A stretch of 64,000 nucleotides of DNA. Origin: JARRQB01 sp965368585. Its GTDB lineage: Bacteria > Pseudomonadota > Gammaproteobacteria > Chromatiales > Chromatiaceae. The number at the start of each line of letters is the position of its first letter. The first letter of the stretch is position 1. The DNA lies in contig CBDUNM010000002.1 in the NCBI GenBank assembly GCA_965368585.1, forward strand, positions 1-64,000, read 5' to 3'. Shown in pieces: positions 1-10,731 of the stretch. Both the position numbers and the translations under genes were made by a program. Under the pieces are notes generated by a model, which made no database searches, was not told where the DNA came from, and was given only the letters and a program-made list of their open reading frames with translations.

Positions 1-1055
1 ATTCGGCCGGCGACCGGATGGATACCAAAGCGGACATTGACACCCTTGTCGCGTAACTTTTTGGTGATGTCGTTGATCGTGTGCTGCGCTTGCGCGACGG
101 CCATGCCGTAGCCCGGTACGATGATGACGCTCTTGGCGCCTTTCAGGAGTTGCGCGGCGTCTTCGGCCGATATGCTCACCACTTCGCCCTGTTCGCCGTC
201 GGCGATCGCACCGGTGCCGCCGCTGGAGCCGAAGCCGCCCGCGATGACGGCGAGAAATCGTCTGTTCATGGCGCGACACATGATGTACGAAAGAATGGCG
301 CCGCTGCTGCCGACCAGCGCGCCGGTTACGATCAGCAGGTCGTTGGACAACATGAATCCGGTCGCGGCCGCCGCCCATCCCGAGTAGCTGTTGAGCATCG
401 AGATGACCACCGGCATGTCGGCGCCGCCGATCGCCATCACCATGTGGACACCGAAAGCGAATGCGATCAAGGTCATCACCGCCAGCGGCAGCAGGCCGCT
501 GTCGACGCCTGGCGCACCGACGAACTCCACACCCAGCCAGACACAGATCAGTCCCAGGCCCAGATTGAGCCAGTGGCGGGCGGGCAGGGCCAGCGGTTTG
601 CTGGAGATTCTCGCGCTGAGTTTGCCGAAGGCGACCACCGAGCCGGTAAAGGTCACTGCACCGATCAGAACCCCGAGGTAGATCTCCACCTCGTGAATGG
701 TCTTTTCGACACCCGCGAAGTGCGTCGCCGGATCGAGATAACTGGCGAAACCCACCAGCACCGCCGCCAGGCCGACGAAGCTGTGGAGCATCGCCACCAG
801 TTCCGGCATGGCGGTCATCTGCACGCGCGCCGCCACGATGATGCCGACGACCGCACCGACGAGCATGCAAGCCGCCAATATACCGTAGCTGGTGACTTGT
901 GTGCCGGCAATCGTGGCGATCAGCGCGATCGCCATACCGACGATCCCATAAACGTTGCCGGGACGCGCGGTTTCCGGGCTGCTGAGACCCTTGAGCGCGA
1001 GAATGAATAGTACGCTGGCCGCGATGTAGGCGGCGGTGATAATTCCTTCGGTCAT
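1..1055 (-). CDS. pntB: NAD(P) transhydrogenase subunit beta, C-terminus cut off by window edge
   Basis: Beta subunit of the proton-translocating transhydrogenase of the inner membrane, which uses the proton gradient to pass hydride from NADH to NADP+. The reading frame from the ATG at 1053-1055 (MTEGIITAAYIAAS) stays open to base 1. It shows successive hydrophobic helices, then the glycine-rich entry to the NADP-binding domain (GGFGSSGG, later VIIVPGYGMAVAQAQ). A GAGG ribosome site lies 8 nt upstream and only 10 nt separate it from the end of pntA, so the two are one operon. About 351 codons are visible; the rest of domain III lies outside the window. Confidence 0.95.
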   Translation of the reverse strand, partial: MTEGIITAAYIAASVLFILALKGLSSPETARPGNVYGIVGMAIALIATIAGTQVTSYGILAACMLVGAVVGIIVAARVQMTAMPELVAMLHSFVGLAAVLVGFASYLDPATHFAGVEKTIHEVEIYLGVLIGAVTFTGSVVAFGKLSARISSKPLALPARHWLNLGLGLICVWLGVEFVGAPGVDSGLLPLAVMTLIAFAFGVHMVMAIGGADMPVVISMLNSYSGWAAAATGFMLSNDLLIVTGALVGSSGAILSYIMCRAMNRRFLAVIAGGFGSSGGTGAIADGEQGEVVSISAEDAAQLLKGAKSVIIVPGYGMAVAQAQHTINDITKKLRDKGVNVRFGIHPVAGR

Positions 1056-1065
1056 GTCGAATGCC

Positions 1066-2640
1066 TCACTTTCTAAACATGCGAAGCATGCGCTGGGTAA
1101 CGAAGAAGCCACCGAACACGTTGACGGTCGCAATCAGTATCGCGATCGCCGCGAGCGTGACCACCAATCCGGATGGATTGGATATCTGCAATACGGCACC
1201 GATCACTATAATGCCGCTGATCGCGTTGGTTACGCTCATCAGCGGCGTGTGCAGCGCTGGCGTGACATTCCACACCACCATGTAGCCGACAAAGCACGCC
1301 AGTACGAATACCGTGAAGTGGGCGAGAAAGGCCGGCGGCGCGATGCCACCGAGACCGAACAACACCAGACCGCCGATCAACAACAAAACCCAGGGACCGT
1401 AGCCCGCCTTCCGCGCCGCCTTGGCGTCGTCGCCGGCGGCGACCGGCGGGGGGGCGGCGTCCTTCGCCGCCGGTGCGGGCGTTGCCTGCAGCTTGGGCGG
1501 GGGTGGGGGCCAAGTGATCTCGCCGTCTTTGATGACCGTCGTGCCGCGGATGACCTCGTCGTCCATATCGACCACGATCTGCCCGTCCTTGTGCGGCGTC
1601 AGGTCGGTCAACAAGTGCCGCAGATTGGTACTGTAAAGCTGGCTTGACTGAGTGGGCAGTCGGCTGGGGAGATCGGTCAGGCCGATGACCGTGACACCGT
1701 GGCGCACCACGATTTGGCCAGGCTCGCACAGCTCGCAGTTCCCGCCTTGCTGTGCGGCGAGGTCGACGATGACACTGCCGTCCTGCATGAGCTTCACCAT
1801 GTCTGCGGTGATCAGCTTGGGTGCCGGCTTACCCGGAATCAAGGCGGTGGTGATGATGATGTCGACTTCTTTGGCCTGCGCCGCGAACAATTCCATTTCG
1901 GCCTTGATGAAGGCCTCGCTCATCACTTTGGCGTAACCGCCGGTACCGCCGCCTTCTTCCTCGATATCGACGGTCAGGAACTCCGCGCCCATGCTTTCGA
2001 CCTGTTCCTTGACCTCCGGTCGGGTGTCGAAAGCCCGCACGATCGCGCCCATCGCGCCGGCGGCACCGATCGCGGCCAGTCCGGCCACACCCGCGCCGAT
2101 AATCAGGACCTTGGCCGGCGGCACTTTTCCGGCCGCCGTTACCTGGCCGGTAAAAAACCGGCCGAAGTGATTGGCCGCTTCGATCACCGCTCGATACCCG
2201 GCGACGTTGGCCATTGAACTGAGCGCGTCCAGTTTTTGCGCCCGCGAGATGCGCGGTACGCTGTCCATCGCCATCACGGTCGCCTTGCGCGCGGCCAGTT
2301 CCTGCAGCAAGATCTCGTTCTGGGCCGGCCAGATGAAACTGATCAAGGTGCCGCCCTCGCGCAGCAGCTGCGATTCGGAGACCTGCAGATCGGGGTGCAA
2401 CCGGGGCTCGCGCACCTTCAGGATAATGTCGGAATCGGCCCACAGCGCACGTGTATCGTCGACCACGTCCACGCCGACGGCGCGATAGGCGTCGTCGGCA
2501 AGGTGCGCGTTTTCGCCCGCTCCAGCTTCGATCGCCACCTTAAAGCCCAGTTTCTGGAGTTGCTGCGCCGAGTCCGGCGTTACCGCGACCCGGCGCTCGT
2601 CGGGGTGAACCTCCTTGGGTGCTCCAATCTGCATAGCCAT
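1066..2640 (-). CDS. pntA: NAD(P) transhydrogenase subunit alpha
   Basis: NAD(H)-binding subunit of the membrane transhydrogenase, partner of PntB. The 524 aa product has the N-terminal alanine-dehydrogenase/PntA domain (APKEVHPDERRVAVTP near residue 7), the Rossmann loop VLIIGAGVAGLAAIGAAG near residue 176, and a C-terminal hydrophobic segment (about 418-520) with four helices. This matches the fused PntA of E. coli (510 aa) rather than the split PntAA/PntAB form. A longer frame opens upstream to 2862, but the ATG at 2638-2640 has a GGAG site 8 nt before it and starts where the family starts, so the upstream 74 codons are left out. Confidence 0.95.
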   Translation of the reverse strand: MAMQIGAPKEVHPDERRVAVTPDSAQQLQKLGFKVAIEAGAGENAHLADDAYRAVGVDVVDDTRALWADSDIILKVREPRLHPDLQVSESQLLREGGTLISFIWPAQNEILLQELAARKATVMAMDSVPRISRAQKLDALSSMANVAGYRAVIEAANHFGRFFTGQVTAAGKVPPAKVLIIGAGVAGLAAIGAAGAMGAIVRAFDTRPEVKEQVESMGAEFLTVDIEEEGGGTGGYAKVMSEAFIKAEMELFAAQAKEVDIIITTALIPGKPAPKLITADMVKLMQDGSVIVDLAAQQGGNCELCEPGQIVVRHGVTVIGLTDLPSRLPTQSSQLYSTNLRHLLTDLTPHKDGQIVVDMDDEVIRGTTVIKDGEITWPPPPPKLQATPAPAAKDAAPPPVAAGDDAKAARKAGYGPWVLLLIGGLVLFGLGGIAPPAFLAHFTVFVLACFVGYMVVWNVTPALHTPLMSVTNAISGIIVIGAVLQISNPSGLVVTLAAIAILIATVNVFGGFFVTQRMLRMFRK

Positions 2641-3363
2641 TACGGTTTCTCCGAATGAATTCGTTCTTATCAGTTTTCTGGCCAACATCCGGTTGATCGC
2701 ATGTCCCAGGCTGCGGTCACGACACCGGATTTGTTCTACGTATGGTCGGTATTGCGTGTGCAATATACCAACAATCAAGGAACTGACAACCTGGGCCGCC
2801 CGGATACGGGACGCGGGCTGCGCCGGCGCGGGCCCGTCCGCGTGCTCGGCATCTGATCGCACCGCTGTGGGCGAATAGCTGGATAGGTGTCTAGAACCTA
2901 CGCAGCTGTTTTGGGGCGGCGCTCTCGCGCAGCCAGCTTGGTTACCGCTAGGAGATGCCGAACCGACGAATGCCGGGCCGCGTAGCTAAATTGGCTGTTC
3001 AACGGGGTAGCGTATGTTAATTGTCAAATGCGTTAATAAAGCCTCGTGTCAGGTGAAGGTTTGCGTGACTGCTTGCTGCAGGGAAGCAGCAGCCGAGCCT
3101 ACATGCGTGTATTCGCGGCGTGTCACTGCAAATTTCCGCCGGCGGGAGGCACCGGAAGCGTGAGGCTTTAACAGTGATTCTCTTAATCGTTGCGGTAAGT
3201 AAGAGCGGTTTGCGCCGACCGGGCGCGCATCGCCGATCGTGTTCGTTTTTCTACGATCCTAAGGGGCAGGCGTTTCGATAAAACAGCATTGACCGAATAA
3301 CTGGCGTACGGCATGGTCGGCCCGTACGGTACGGACCACCGAGCCGCGGGCGCCGCCGCGCGG
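2641..3363. other. Intergenic region upstream of pntA
   Basis: No convincing gene. It should hold the pntAB promoter. An imperfect inverted repeat at 2748-2769 (GGTATTGC, loop GTGT, GCAATATACC) lies about 110 nt before the pntA start and could be an operator. The frames here are short and have arginine-rich, noncoding-like composition. Confidence 0.4.
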
Positions 3364-5373
3364 TCAGTCGAGCAGCAGGAGCATGAGGCTAGGCAACAAG
3401 CCGCTGAATGCATCCGCCGATGCGGTGGTCAATCCGAAGTTGATGCTGTCGGTCGTCAGACCCACTTCCACGCTGACCTCGGTCGCAGCATTTGGATCCA
3501 GGGTGTTGTCGAAATATTCCGCCCTGTAGTCCGTTCCCGTGGTATCCACGTCAACCCGATAACTGCCCGGTGACAGGCCGGTAATCGTGTAGGCTCCGTT
3601 GGCTTGGGTCAGTGCAGAGCCTGCGACGGTGTCCGTCGCGTAGTTGCGGGCAACAACCTGAACACCAGCGACGGGCAGGCCGTCGCTGTCTTGGGTCACC
3701 ACTCCGGCGATGGCGCCGAAGAACTCGCCGAGGGTGACCGTAACCGGCGTCGCCGACGCATAGTCGAAGGTGTCGTCGAAGAATTCGTTCAGATACTCAC
3801 CGCCGATGTCGCTGGTACCGACGATATAGTTACCGGGCGGCAATCCGATGATCGCATAACTGCCATCGGATGCGGTCGTGGCCACACCGACGAAAAATTC
3901 CGATGCGTCGAAATCCGCTTCGGTAATGTTCGTCTCGAACGCATACACCGTCGTGTCCGCGATCGGCATTCCGTCGACGTCACGAGCGACGGCGCCGCTG
4001 ATCCTGCCGCCGACCGCCAGGTCGAAATCGATGTTGTTGAAGGTTTGTCCGACGTTGATCGCTAATTCTGTAGCCGCACCGGCGTCGTAGGTGTCGTCGT
4101 AGAATTCTGCGGCGTACACATTGGCGCCGGAGCTGCTGTATGCGTTGGCTTCGACGGTGTAGGAACCCGGCGGCAGTCCCGTGAACTGGTACGAACCGTC
4201 AACTCGTGAAGCGGTGTCGAACAACAGAAACTCGTCGGCCGTCAAGTCATAGGCGTATACGGAAACATCGGCCAACGGCTGGGCGTCCCCCTCCCGTTTG
4301 ACGACGCCATTGATGACTCCCCCCAGCGCGAGATCGAAATTGATTGCCGAGGTCGTATTCCCGAGGGTGACGCTGACCGGCGTGGCCGAGCCTGGAGCGT
4401 ACGCGCCGTCGTAGTATTCCGTGGCGAGGTCGGCCGCAGACGGCGTGAAGCGCGTCTCCGCCTGGACGCGGTAGTCGCCAGGGGGCAGCCCCGTAATCGC
4501 ATAAGAACCGTCGACCGCCGTGAATGCGCCATATTCCACGACGCTCTCGCCCGGTGCCGCTGTGTCGTCGGTCGCGGTGACAACGGCGAAAAACAGCGCG
4601 GACCCATCGGATTCGCGCGTGACGGTCCCTTCGATGCGCCCACCGACGGCCAGCCCGAAATTGACATTCGACGTGGTGGCACCCAGCGTCACGGCGACCG
4701 TCGAGGCGGCACCCTCGCTGTAGGTGTTGTCGTAGTACTCGCCCGCGTATTCACCGTTGTCGGCAAAGACTTCGACCCGATAATTGCCGGGCGGCAAGCC
4801 GCGGATGGCGTACGAACCGTCGGATTGCGTGGTGGCGAAACGCTCGCCGCCGAGGCTCAGCAGCGATTCGGCGGCATCGCCGTAGGCGTGGACACGCAGC
4901 GCGCTCAGCGGTGCGCCGTCCGAGTCACGGGTCACGAATCCCGATATCGCACCACCGACCGCAAGAGCAATGTCGATGTTGGGCGTCGTCAGCCCGGCCG
5001 TGACGTTGACCAAGGTTGCGGCGTTCGTCGTGTAAGCGTTTTGGTAGTACTCGCCGGCGTAGGTTTCGTAGGCCGTGTTGACGCGGGTCTTGACGGCGAC
5101 CTTGTAGCTGCCGGTGCGCAGCCCGTTCAGCGTGTAGGTGCCGTCGGATTGGGTCGTGGCGACCGCCAGTCCGCCGCCCGAAGCACTGTCAACAGCGTAG
5201 ACGGTGAGGCCGGGGAGCGGTGCGCCGCCCATGTTGGCGCGCACCAGTCCGGTGATCTTGCCGGCGTTCGCGAGGCTGAAATCGATATCCGTCGCCTGCG
5301 CCCAAGCGGCCGCGTTCGCCGCCACGGTGAGACAAAACACCGCCCAAATGCGCAACACCGTTCCAGCCCCCAT
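3364..5373 (-). CDS. Secreted protein with six carboxypeptidase-regulatory-like (CnaB-like) repeats
   Basis: A 669 aa exported protein. A Sec signal peptide occupies about residues 1-25 (hydrophobic run ending AAWA-QA). Six tandem units of roughly 100 aa follow. Each begins G-x-I-x-G-x-V-x-R, contains DGSYAI-x-GLPPGNYRV, and closes with a Y-x-x-EYYD-x-TY...AAT-x-V-x-V-x-x-G segment and F-x-LAVGG. This is the beta-sandwich fold of carboxypeptidase regulatory-like/SdrD-B-like domains, used as spacers or adhesive modules on extracellular proteins. No catalytic domain is present. The C-terminus is a short hydrophobic run (SGLLPSLMLLLLD) with no basic tail, so it resembles a cut-short sorting signal. 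The start has GAGGAG 9 nt upstream. The binding partner is unknown. Confidence 0.85.
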   Translation of the reverse strand: MGAGTVLRIWAVFCLTVAANAAAWAQATDIDFSLANAGKITGLVRANMGGAPLPGLTVYAVDSASGGGLAVATTQSDGTYTLNGLRTGSYKVAVKTRVNTAYETYAGEYYQNAYTTNAATLVNVTAGLTTPNIDIALAVGGAISGFVTRDSDGAPLSALRVHAYGDAAESLLSLGGERFATTQSDGSYAIRGLPPGNYRVEVFADNGEYAGEYYDNTYSEGAASTVAVTLGATTSNVNFGLAVGGRIEGTVTRESDGSALFFAVVTATDDTAAPGESVVEYGAFTAVDGSYAITGLPPGDYRVQAETRFTPSAADLATEYYDGAYAPGSATPVSVTLGNTTSAINFDLALGGVINGVVKREGDAQPLADVSVYAYDLTADEFLLFDTASRVDGSYQFTGLPPGSYTVEANAYSSSGANVYAAEFYDDTYDAGAATELAINVGQTFNNIDFDLAVGGRISGAVARDVDGMPIADTTVYAFETNITEADFDASEFFVGVATTASDGSYAIIGLPPGNYIVGTSDIGGEYLNEFFDDTFDYASATPVTVTLGEFFGAIAGVVTQDSDGLPVAGVQVVARNYATDTVAGSALTQANGAYTITGLSPGSYRVDVDTTGTDYRAEYFDNTLDPNAATEVSVEVGLTTDSINFGLTTASADAFSGLLPSLMLLLLD

Positions 5374-6059
5374 CTTTGTGACTCCTCACCAAACAACGCC
5401 CGACTCATTGATAACGGCCTCGGCTACGAAGTGCCGTTACAGGCCAGCCTCTGGCCGACGTGGGCGCTCATCGGACACGCATCGCCCAGCGCGCTGCTAC
5501 AGGTAACGACATTTGCTGCGCAACCACGCAGCGTCCACCGACAATGTGTTGGCTTGCAAACCGCTAAATAAAATTAGAATACTGCTTCATGACATCGCGA
5601 AATGTCAGACTCAGACAATACGGACCGGCACCGAGGACTCAATTGATCTACCGCAGTCGGAGTGCTATCTCAACGGGCGCCAAAAAACCGGTCGTTCAGG
5701 ATCGTGGCGTATGAAAAGTTTGCGGCACTGCACAATATTTTCTACCTGATTCCAATACATGCGTCTAAACTGTGGGGTGTTATCGGGCGAATGCAGTGGA
5801 AGACTGCCCGTAGCGTTGGACGAATTCGGCTCCTCAGGAGGCAGCGCTGAAAGCCTGCCGTGGGCTGATGAACCTTGGGGCAGGGTCTGGGTATCCGACA
5901 TTTTTCTGCTAGCAATTCAAAATGCTAAGTGGTAGATAGCCATACTCTCTGAACAATCCTTGCGGTTGCCCTGGAAACGGCGTTGCGCGGCGTCCGACAT
6001 GCCAGCAAGCCGTGTTATCTCTTTACACATTCGCGTTGACAAACGGGGACGACAGACGA
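5374..6059. other. Intergenic region between divergent genes
   Basis: This 686 nt region lies between the divergent repeat-protein gene and sucC and must contain both promoters. No frame in it looks coding. The 78 aa minus-strand frame at 5665-5901 has no recognisable domain and no good ribosome site. I found no convincing -35/-10 pair, riboswitch or RNA gene. Confidence 0.4.
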
Positions 6060-7228
<1,169 letters not shown>

Positions 7229-7229
<1 letters not shown>

Positions 7230-8104
7230 TGTCTGTGTTAATCGACGGCAACACCAAAGTCATCTGTCAGGGGTTTACCGGCGCTCAAGCGACGTTTCAC
7301 AGCGAGCAGGCGATCGAGTACGGCACCAATATGGTTGGCGGCGTGACCCCGGGCAAGGGCGGGCAGAAGCACCTGGGTTTGCCGGTGTTCGACACCGTCG
7401 CGCAGGCCGTGGAAGGCACTGGCGCCGACGCGTCGGTCATCTACGTCCCGCCGCCGTTCGCCGCGGACGCAATCCTCGAGGCGATCTACGCCGAGGTCCC
7501 CCTGGTGGTGTGCATCACCGAGGGCGTGCCGGCGCTCGACATGGTGCGCGTCAAGCGCGTGCTGCAAGGCTCCAGGACACGTCTGGTGGGACCGAACTGC
7601 CCTGGCGTGATCACGCCGGGCGGCTGCAAGATCGGCATTATGCCCGGCCACATCCACATGCCGGGCAGCGTCGGGATCGTCTCGCGCTCGGGGACGCTCA
7701 CCTACGAGGCGGTCGCGCAATCCACCGCCGTGGGCCTGGGCCAGTCGACCTGTATCGGTATCGGCGGCGACCCGGTCAACGGCACCAACTTCATCGACTG
7801 CCTCGACCTGTTCCTGGCCGACCCCCAGACCGAATCGATCATCATGATCGGTGAGATCGGTGGAACGGCGGAGGAAGAGGCCGCCGAGTTTCTGCGCCAT
7901 TCCAAGGTCAAGAAGCCGGTGGTCGGGTTCATCGCTGGGGTCACGGCCCCTCCGGGGCGGCGCATGGGTCACGCCGGTGCCATCATTGCCGGCGGCAAGG
8001 GCGGCGCGCGGGAGAAGATCGAGGTCCTGCGCAGTTGCGGTGTTCACGTGGCGGATTCGCCCGCCAGCCTGGGTACGACACTCAAGGCCGCGCTCGGCGG
8101 GTAG
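7229..8104 (+). CDS. sucD: Succinate-CoA ligase (ADP-forming) subunit alpha
   Basis: Alpha subunit of succinyl-CoA synthetase, carrying the CoA-binding Rossmann domain and the phosphohistidine. The 291 aa product shows the CoA-binding start (VICQGFTGAQATFHSEQAI), VGPNCPGVITPG, SRSGTLTYEA, GIGGDPVNGT, and the phospho-site loop GRRMGHAGAIIAGGKG, in which His248 is the expected phosphorylated residue. It overlaps sucC by one nucleotide. A relic of a formate dehydrogenase operon begins 84 nt downstream. No clear terminator separates them. Confidence 0.97.
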
Positions 8105-8188
8105 GTCAGGCGGCGCTTCTTGCCGGCACGGTTTGTGCTCACCCCTGGTTGTCGGCGATGCATGCGCGCCAAAACCAGGGGTTGGTTG

Positions 8189-9693
8189 ATGTCGAACCCG
8201 ACGCAGCCGGTCGTGAAATGCGGTCACCCGGGAGCCGGCAAGCGCCACACCCGAAGTACACCCAAGGGGCGGCAGGTAGCGCCCGCCGCATTGACGGAAA
8301 TTCGTGAACTGCTGGGAGCACGTCCGCGACGTCGCGACTTGTTGATCGAATACCTGCATTTGATCCAGGACAAGTATGGGCACCTCTCGGCACGCCGCTT
8401 GACGGCGCTGGCCGAGGAGCTGCACTTGGCGCAGACCGAAGTGTACGAAGTCGCGACCTTTTACTCGCATTTCGACGTGGCGAAAGAGGACGAAAAGCCG
8501 CCGCCGGCCCTAACCGTGCGAGTGTGAGGCAGTATTGCCTGCGAACTCGCCGGGGCCCGGCAGCTGTTGTCACGACTCGCAGGACAGGCCGGTTTCGGTG
8601 TGCGTGTCATCTCTGCACCCTGTATGGGATGGTGTGACAAGGCCCCTGTGGCTGCGGTGGGATACAACCAACTGGACTGTGCGTCGACCGAATCCGTCCT
8701 GGCAGCCATCGGCGAAGGTCATATTGAGCCGGAAATCCCCGACTACATCGATTACGACGCGTATGTAAAAGACGGCGGATACCTGCGTTTGCAGGCCTGC
8801 GTATCGGGTGCAGAGGACGTCGAGTCCGTGCTCACGGCGTTGGAGCATTCGGAACTGCGGGGTCTGGGCGGAGCCGGGTTCCCGGCCGGGCACAAGTGGC
8901 GCATCGTGCGCGGTTACCCCGGTCCGCGGCTGATGGCGGTCAACGCGCACGAGGGCGAGCCGGGCACCTTCAAGGGCCGCTACTACCTCGAACGCGATCC
9001 GCATCGGTTCATCGAAGACACGTTCATCGATGCGTACACCGAAGGCTTCGAAAACTTCCGTAAGCACATCGAGGGTTTCACGCCGGAAGCCATGGCGCCG
9101 ATTTGCCGCATTGACGCCGACACCCTGCGCACCGTCGCGCACACCTACGCCAACGCGCACGCGCCGATCATCTTCTGGGGGATGGGCATCTCGCAGCACA
9201 TCCACGGTACGGACAATTCGCGCTGCCTGATCGCCCTGTCGCTGATTACCGGGTAGATCGGCAGGCCCGGGACCGGGGCCGCACCCGTTGCGCGGACAGA
9301 ACAATGTGCAGGGCGCCTCGGATGCGGGTCTGATACCGATGCTGTACCCCGACTACCAGCCGGTCGAGAGCGTTGATATCCGCGCCCGTTTCGAATGCCA
9401 TGACGCGCCGTGCGACGGTGCTGGACGAACGCGAGCCGGAAGCGGTCGCCAGCCTGTCTCCGGCAGACCTTGCCCGGCTCAATCTGCAAGCCGGTGCCAT
9501 GATCAGAGTGTCCACCCGGCGGGGGGCGCTGGAGTTGCGCGCACGGGCTGACAACGCCGTCCCTCAAGGCATGGTGTTCATTCCGTTTTGCTACGCCGAA
9601 GCGCCCGCCAACGTGTTGACCAATGCGGCCCTAGACCCGTTTGGCAAGATACCCGAGTTCAGATTCTGCGCCGCACGTGTTGACAGCGTCTGA
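8189..9693 (+). pseudogene. Remnant of an NAD-dependent formate dehydrogenase operon (fdhB-fdhA type)
   Basis: Pieces of two subunits of a soluble Mo/W NAD-linked formate dehydrogenase are fused and broken. From 8189 (MSNPTQPVVKCGHPG) to about 9018 runs the start of a NuoE-NuoF-type beta subunit, including LLIEYLHLIQD, APCMGWCD and LRGLGGAGFP, up to ERDPHRFIED. It then jumps straight into the middle of the molybdopterin alpha subunit (TEGFENFRKH, IFWGMGISQH). From about 9400 comes the alpha C-terminus (MTRRATVLD, VFIPFCYAEA, KIPEFRFCAA). Lesions seen: TGA at 8525 at the position of a cluster cysteine, TAG at 9254, one extra base near 9274-9281, and a second deletion with frame change near 9395-9400. 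The three parts lie in three different frames. It cannot encode a working enzyme. Confidence 0.88.
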
Positions 9694-9849
9694 CCGGCGC
9701 TGTAATCGGGTTTAGTGTCCCGTTACCAAGCCAGGTATCGGCAACCTGTTTAGGGGATAGTGCCGCGCCGCGCCGCGCGTTCGACTCTGAATCGCCGTGG
9801 CGATATATTACCGGGCCGGACCGCCGGTACTTGGAAAAAAGGTTCAAAC

Positions 9850-10671
9850 ATGGTGCAGCAATCGCCGTTAAAGGCGCGACTGGGGCGTTGGATTGAGTCC
9901 CAGCCGGTACAACTCACGATCATCGCGCTGATCATCTTGAACGCGGTTACCCTGGGCCTGGAGACATCCGAGCGCGCGATGGCTGTGGCGGGGGGGCTGC
10001 TCAAGGCGATCGACCGGGTACTGCTGGCAATTTTCGTGGCCGAAATTACCGCGAAGCTGTATGCGCGCGGACCGGGTTTCTTCAAAGACAGCTGGAACGT
10101 GTTCGATTTTCTGGTGGTGGGCATCGCCCTGATACCCTCGAGCGGTCCGTTGACGGTACTGCGGGTTCTGCGGGTGCTGCGGCTGATCTCCATGGTGCCC
10201 CGATTTCGCTTTGTCGTTGAATCCTTGTTACGGGCAATACCGGGGATCGTTTCGATCGCCGGTCTGCTGGCCATCATGTTCTACGTGTCAGCGGTGATGG
10301 CGACGGGCTTGTTCGGCGGAAGGTTTCCCGAATGGTTCGGCTCGATTGGCGAATCGATGTACAGCCTGTTCCAGATCATGACGCTCGAAAGCTGGTCGAT
10401 GGGCATCGCCCGCCCGGTGATGGACGTCTATCCGTGGGCCTGGGCGTTTTTCGTGCCCTTCATACTGGTGGCCACCTTTACCATGTTGAATCTGTTCATC
10501 GCAATCATTGTCAGTACGATGCAATCGATGGTCGAAGAACAGAACGCGGCCGAAACGGCGCAGATCGGCGCCCTCGTCCAGGAGGAAAATCAGGAGCTGC
10601 ATCAGGACCTGCGCGCCCTGCGCGCGGAGATTCAGTCGCTGCGCGAGGCGCTGGATCGAAAGGCGGACTGA
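9850..10671 (+). CDS. Voltage-gated sodium channel, NavMs/NavAb/NaChBac type
   Basis: A 273 aa single-domain ion channel expected to form a tetramer in the inner membrane. Six transmembrane segments are visible. S4 carries spaced arginines (LRVLRVLRLISMVPRFR, about residues 99-115). The pore loop has the sodium filter TLESWSM near residue 178, then the S6 helix (FTMLNLFIAIIVSTM). The tail is a charged neck and heptad-like coiled coil (EENQELHQDLRALRAEIQSL), the tetramerisation element of this family. The ATG at 9850 is preceded by AAGG. It sits alone, 156 nt after the formate dehydrogenase remnant. Sodium selectivity is inferred from the filter. Confidence 0.92.
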   Translation: MVQQSPLKARLGRWIESQPVQLTIIALIILNAVTLGLETSERAMAVAGGLLKAIDRVLLAIFVAEITAKLYARGPGFFKDSWNVFDFLVVGIALIPSSGPLTVLRVLRVLRLISMVPRFRFVVESLLRAIPGIVSIAGLLAIMFYVSAVMATGLFGGRFPEWFGSIGESMYSLFQIMTLESWSMGIARPVMDVYPWAWAFFVPFILVATFTMLNLFIAIIVSTMQSMVEEQNAAETAQIGALVQEENQELHQDLRALRAEIQSLREALDRKAD

Positions 10672-10731
10672 ACCGGTCATCTGTCGTCAGCTAGAATCTG
10701 GAGGCAGGCAACTAGAAGCGGAGGATACGAT

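Noticed and set aside
5665..5901. 78 aa minus-strand frame upstream of sucC
   Set aside because: No ribosome site, no domain and composition like noncoding DNA.
7238..8470. 410 aa minus-strand frame across sucD
   Set aside because: Antisense shadow with Arg/His-rich composition; sucD on the plus strand is certain.
8525..8527. In-frame TGA at a conserved cysteine of the formate dehydrogenase remnant, suggesting selenocysteine
   Set aside because: The same relic carries a TAG, a frameshift and two large deletions, so a nonsense mutation is far simpler. I saw no SECIS-like hairpin right after the TGA, and this cluster position is not a known selenocysteine site.
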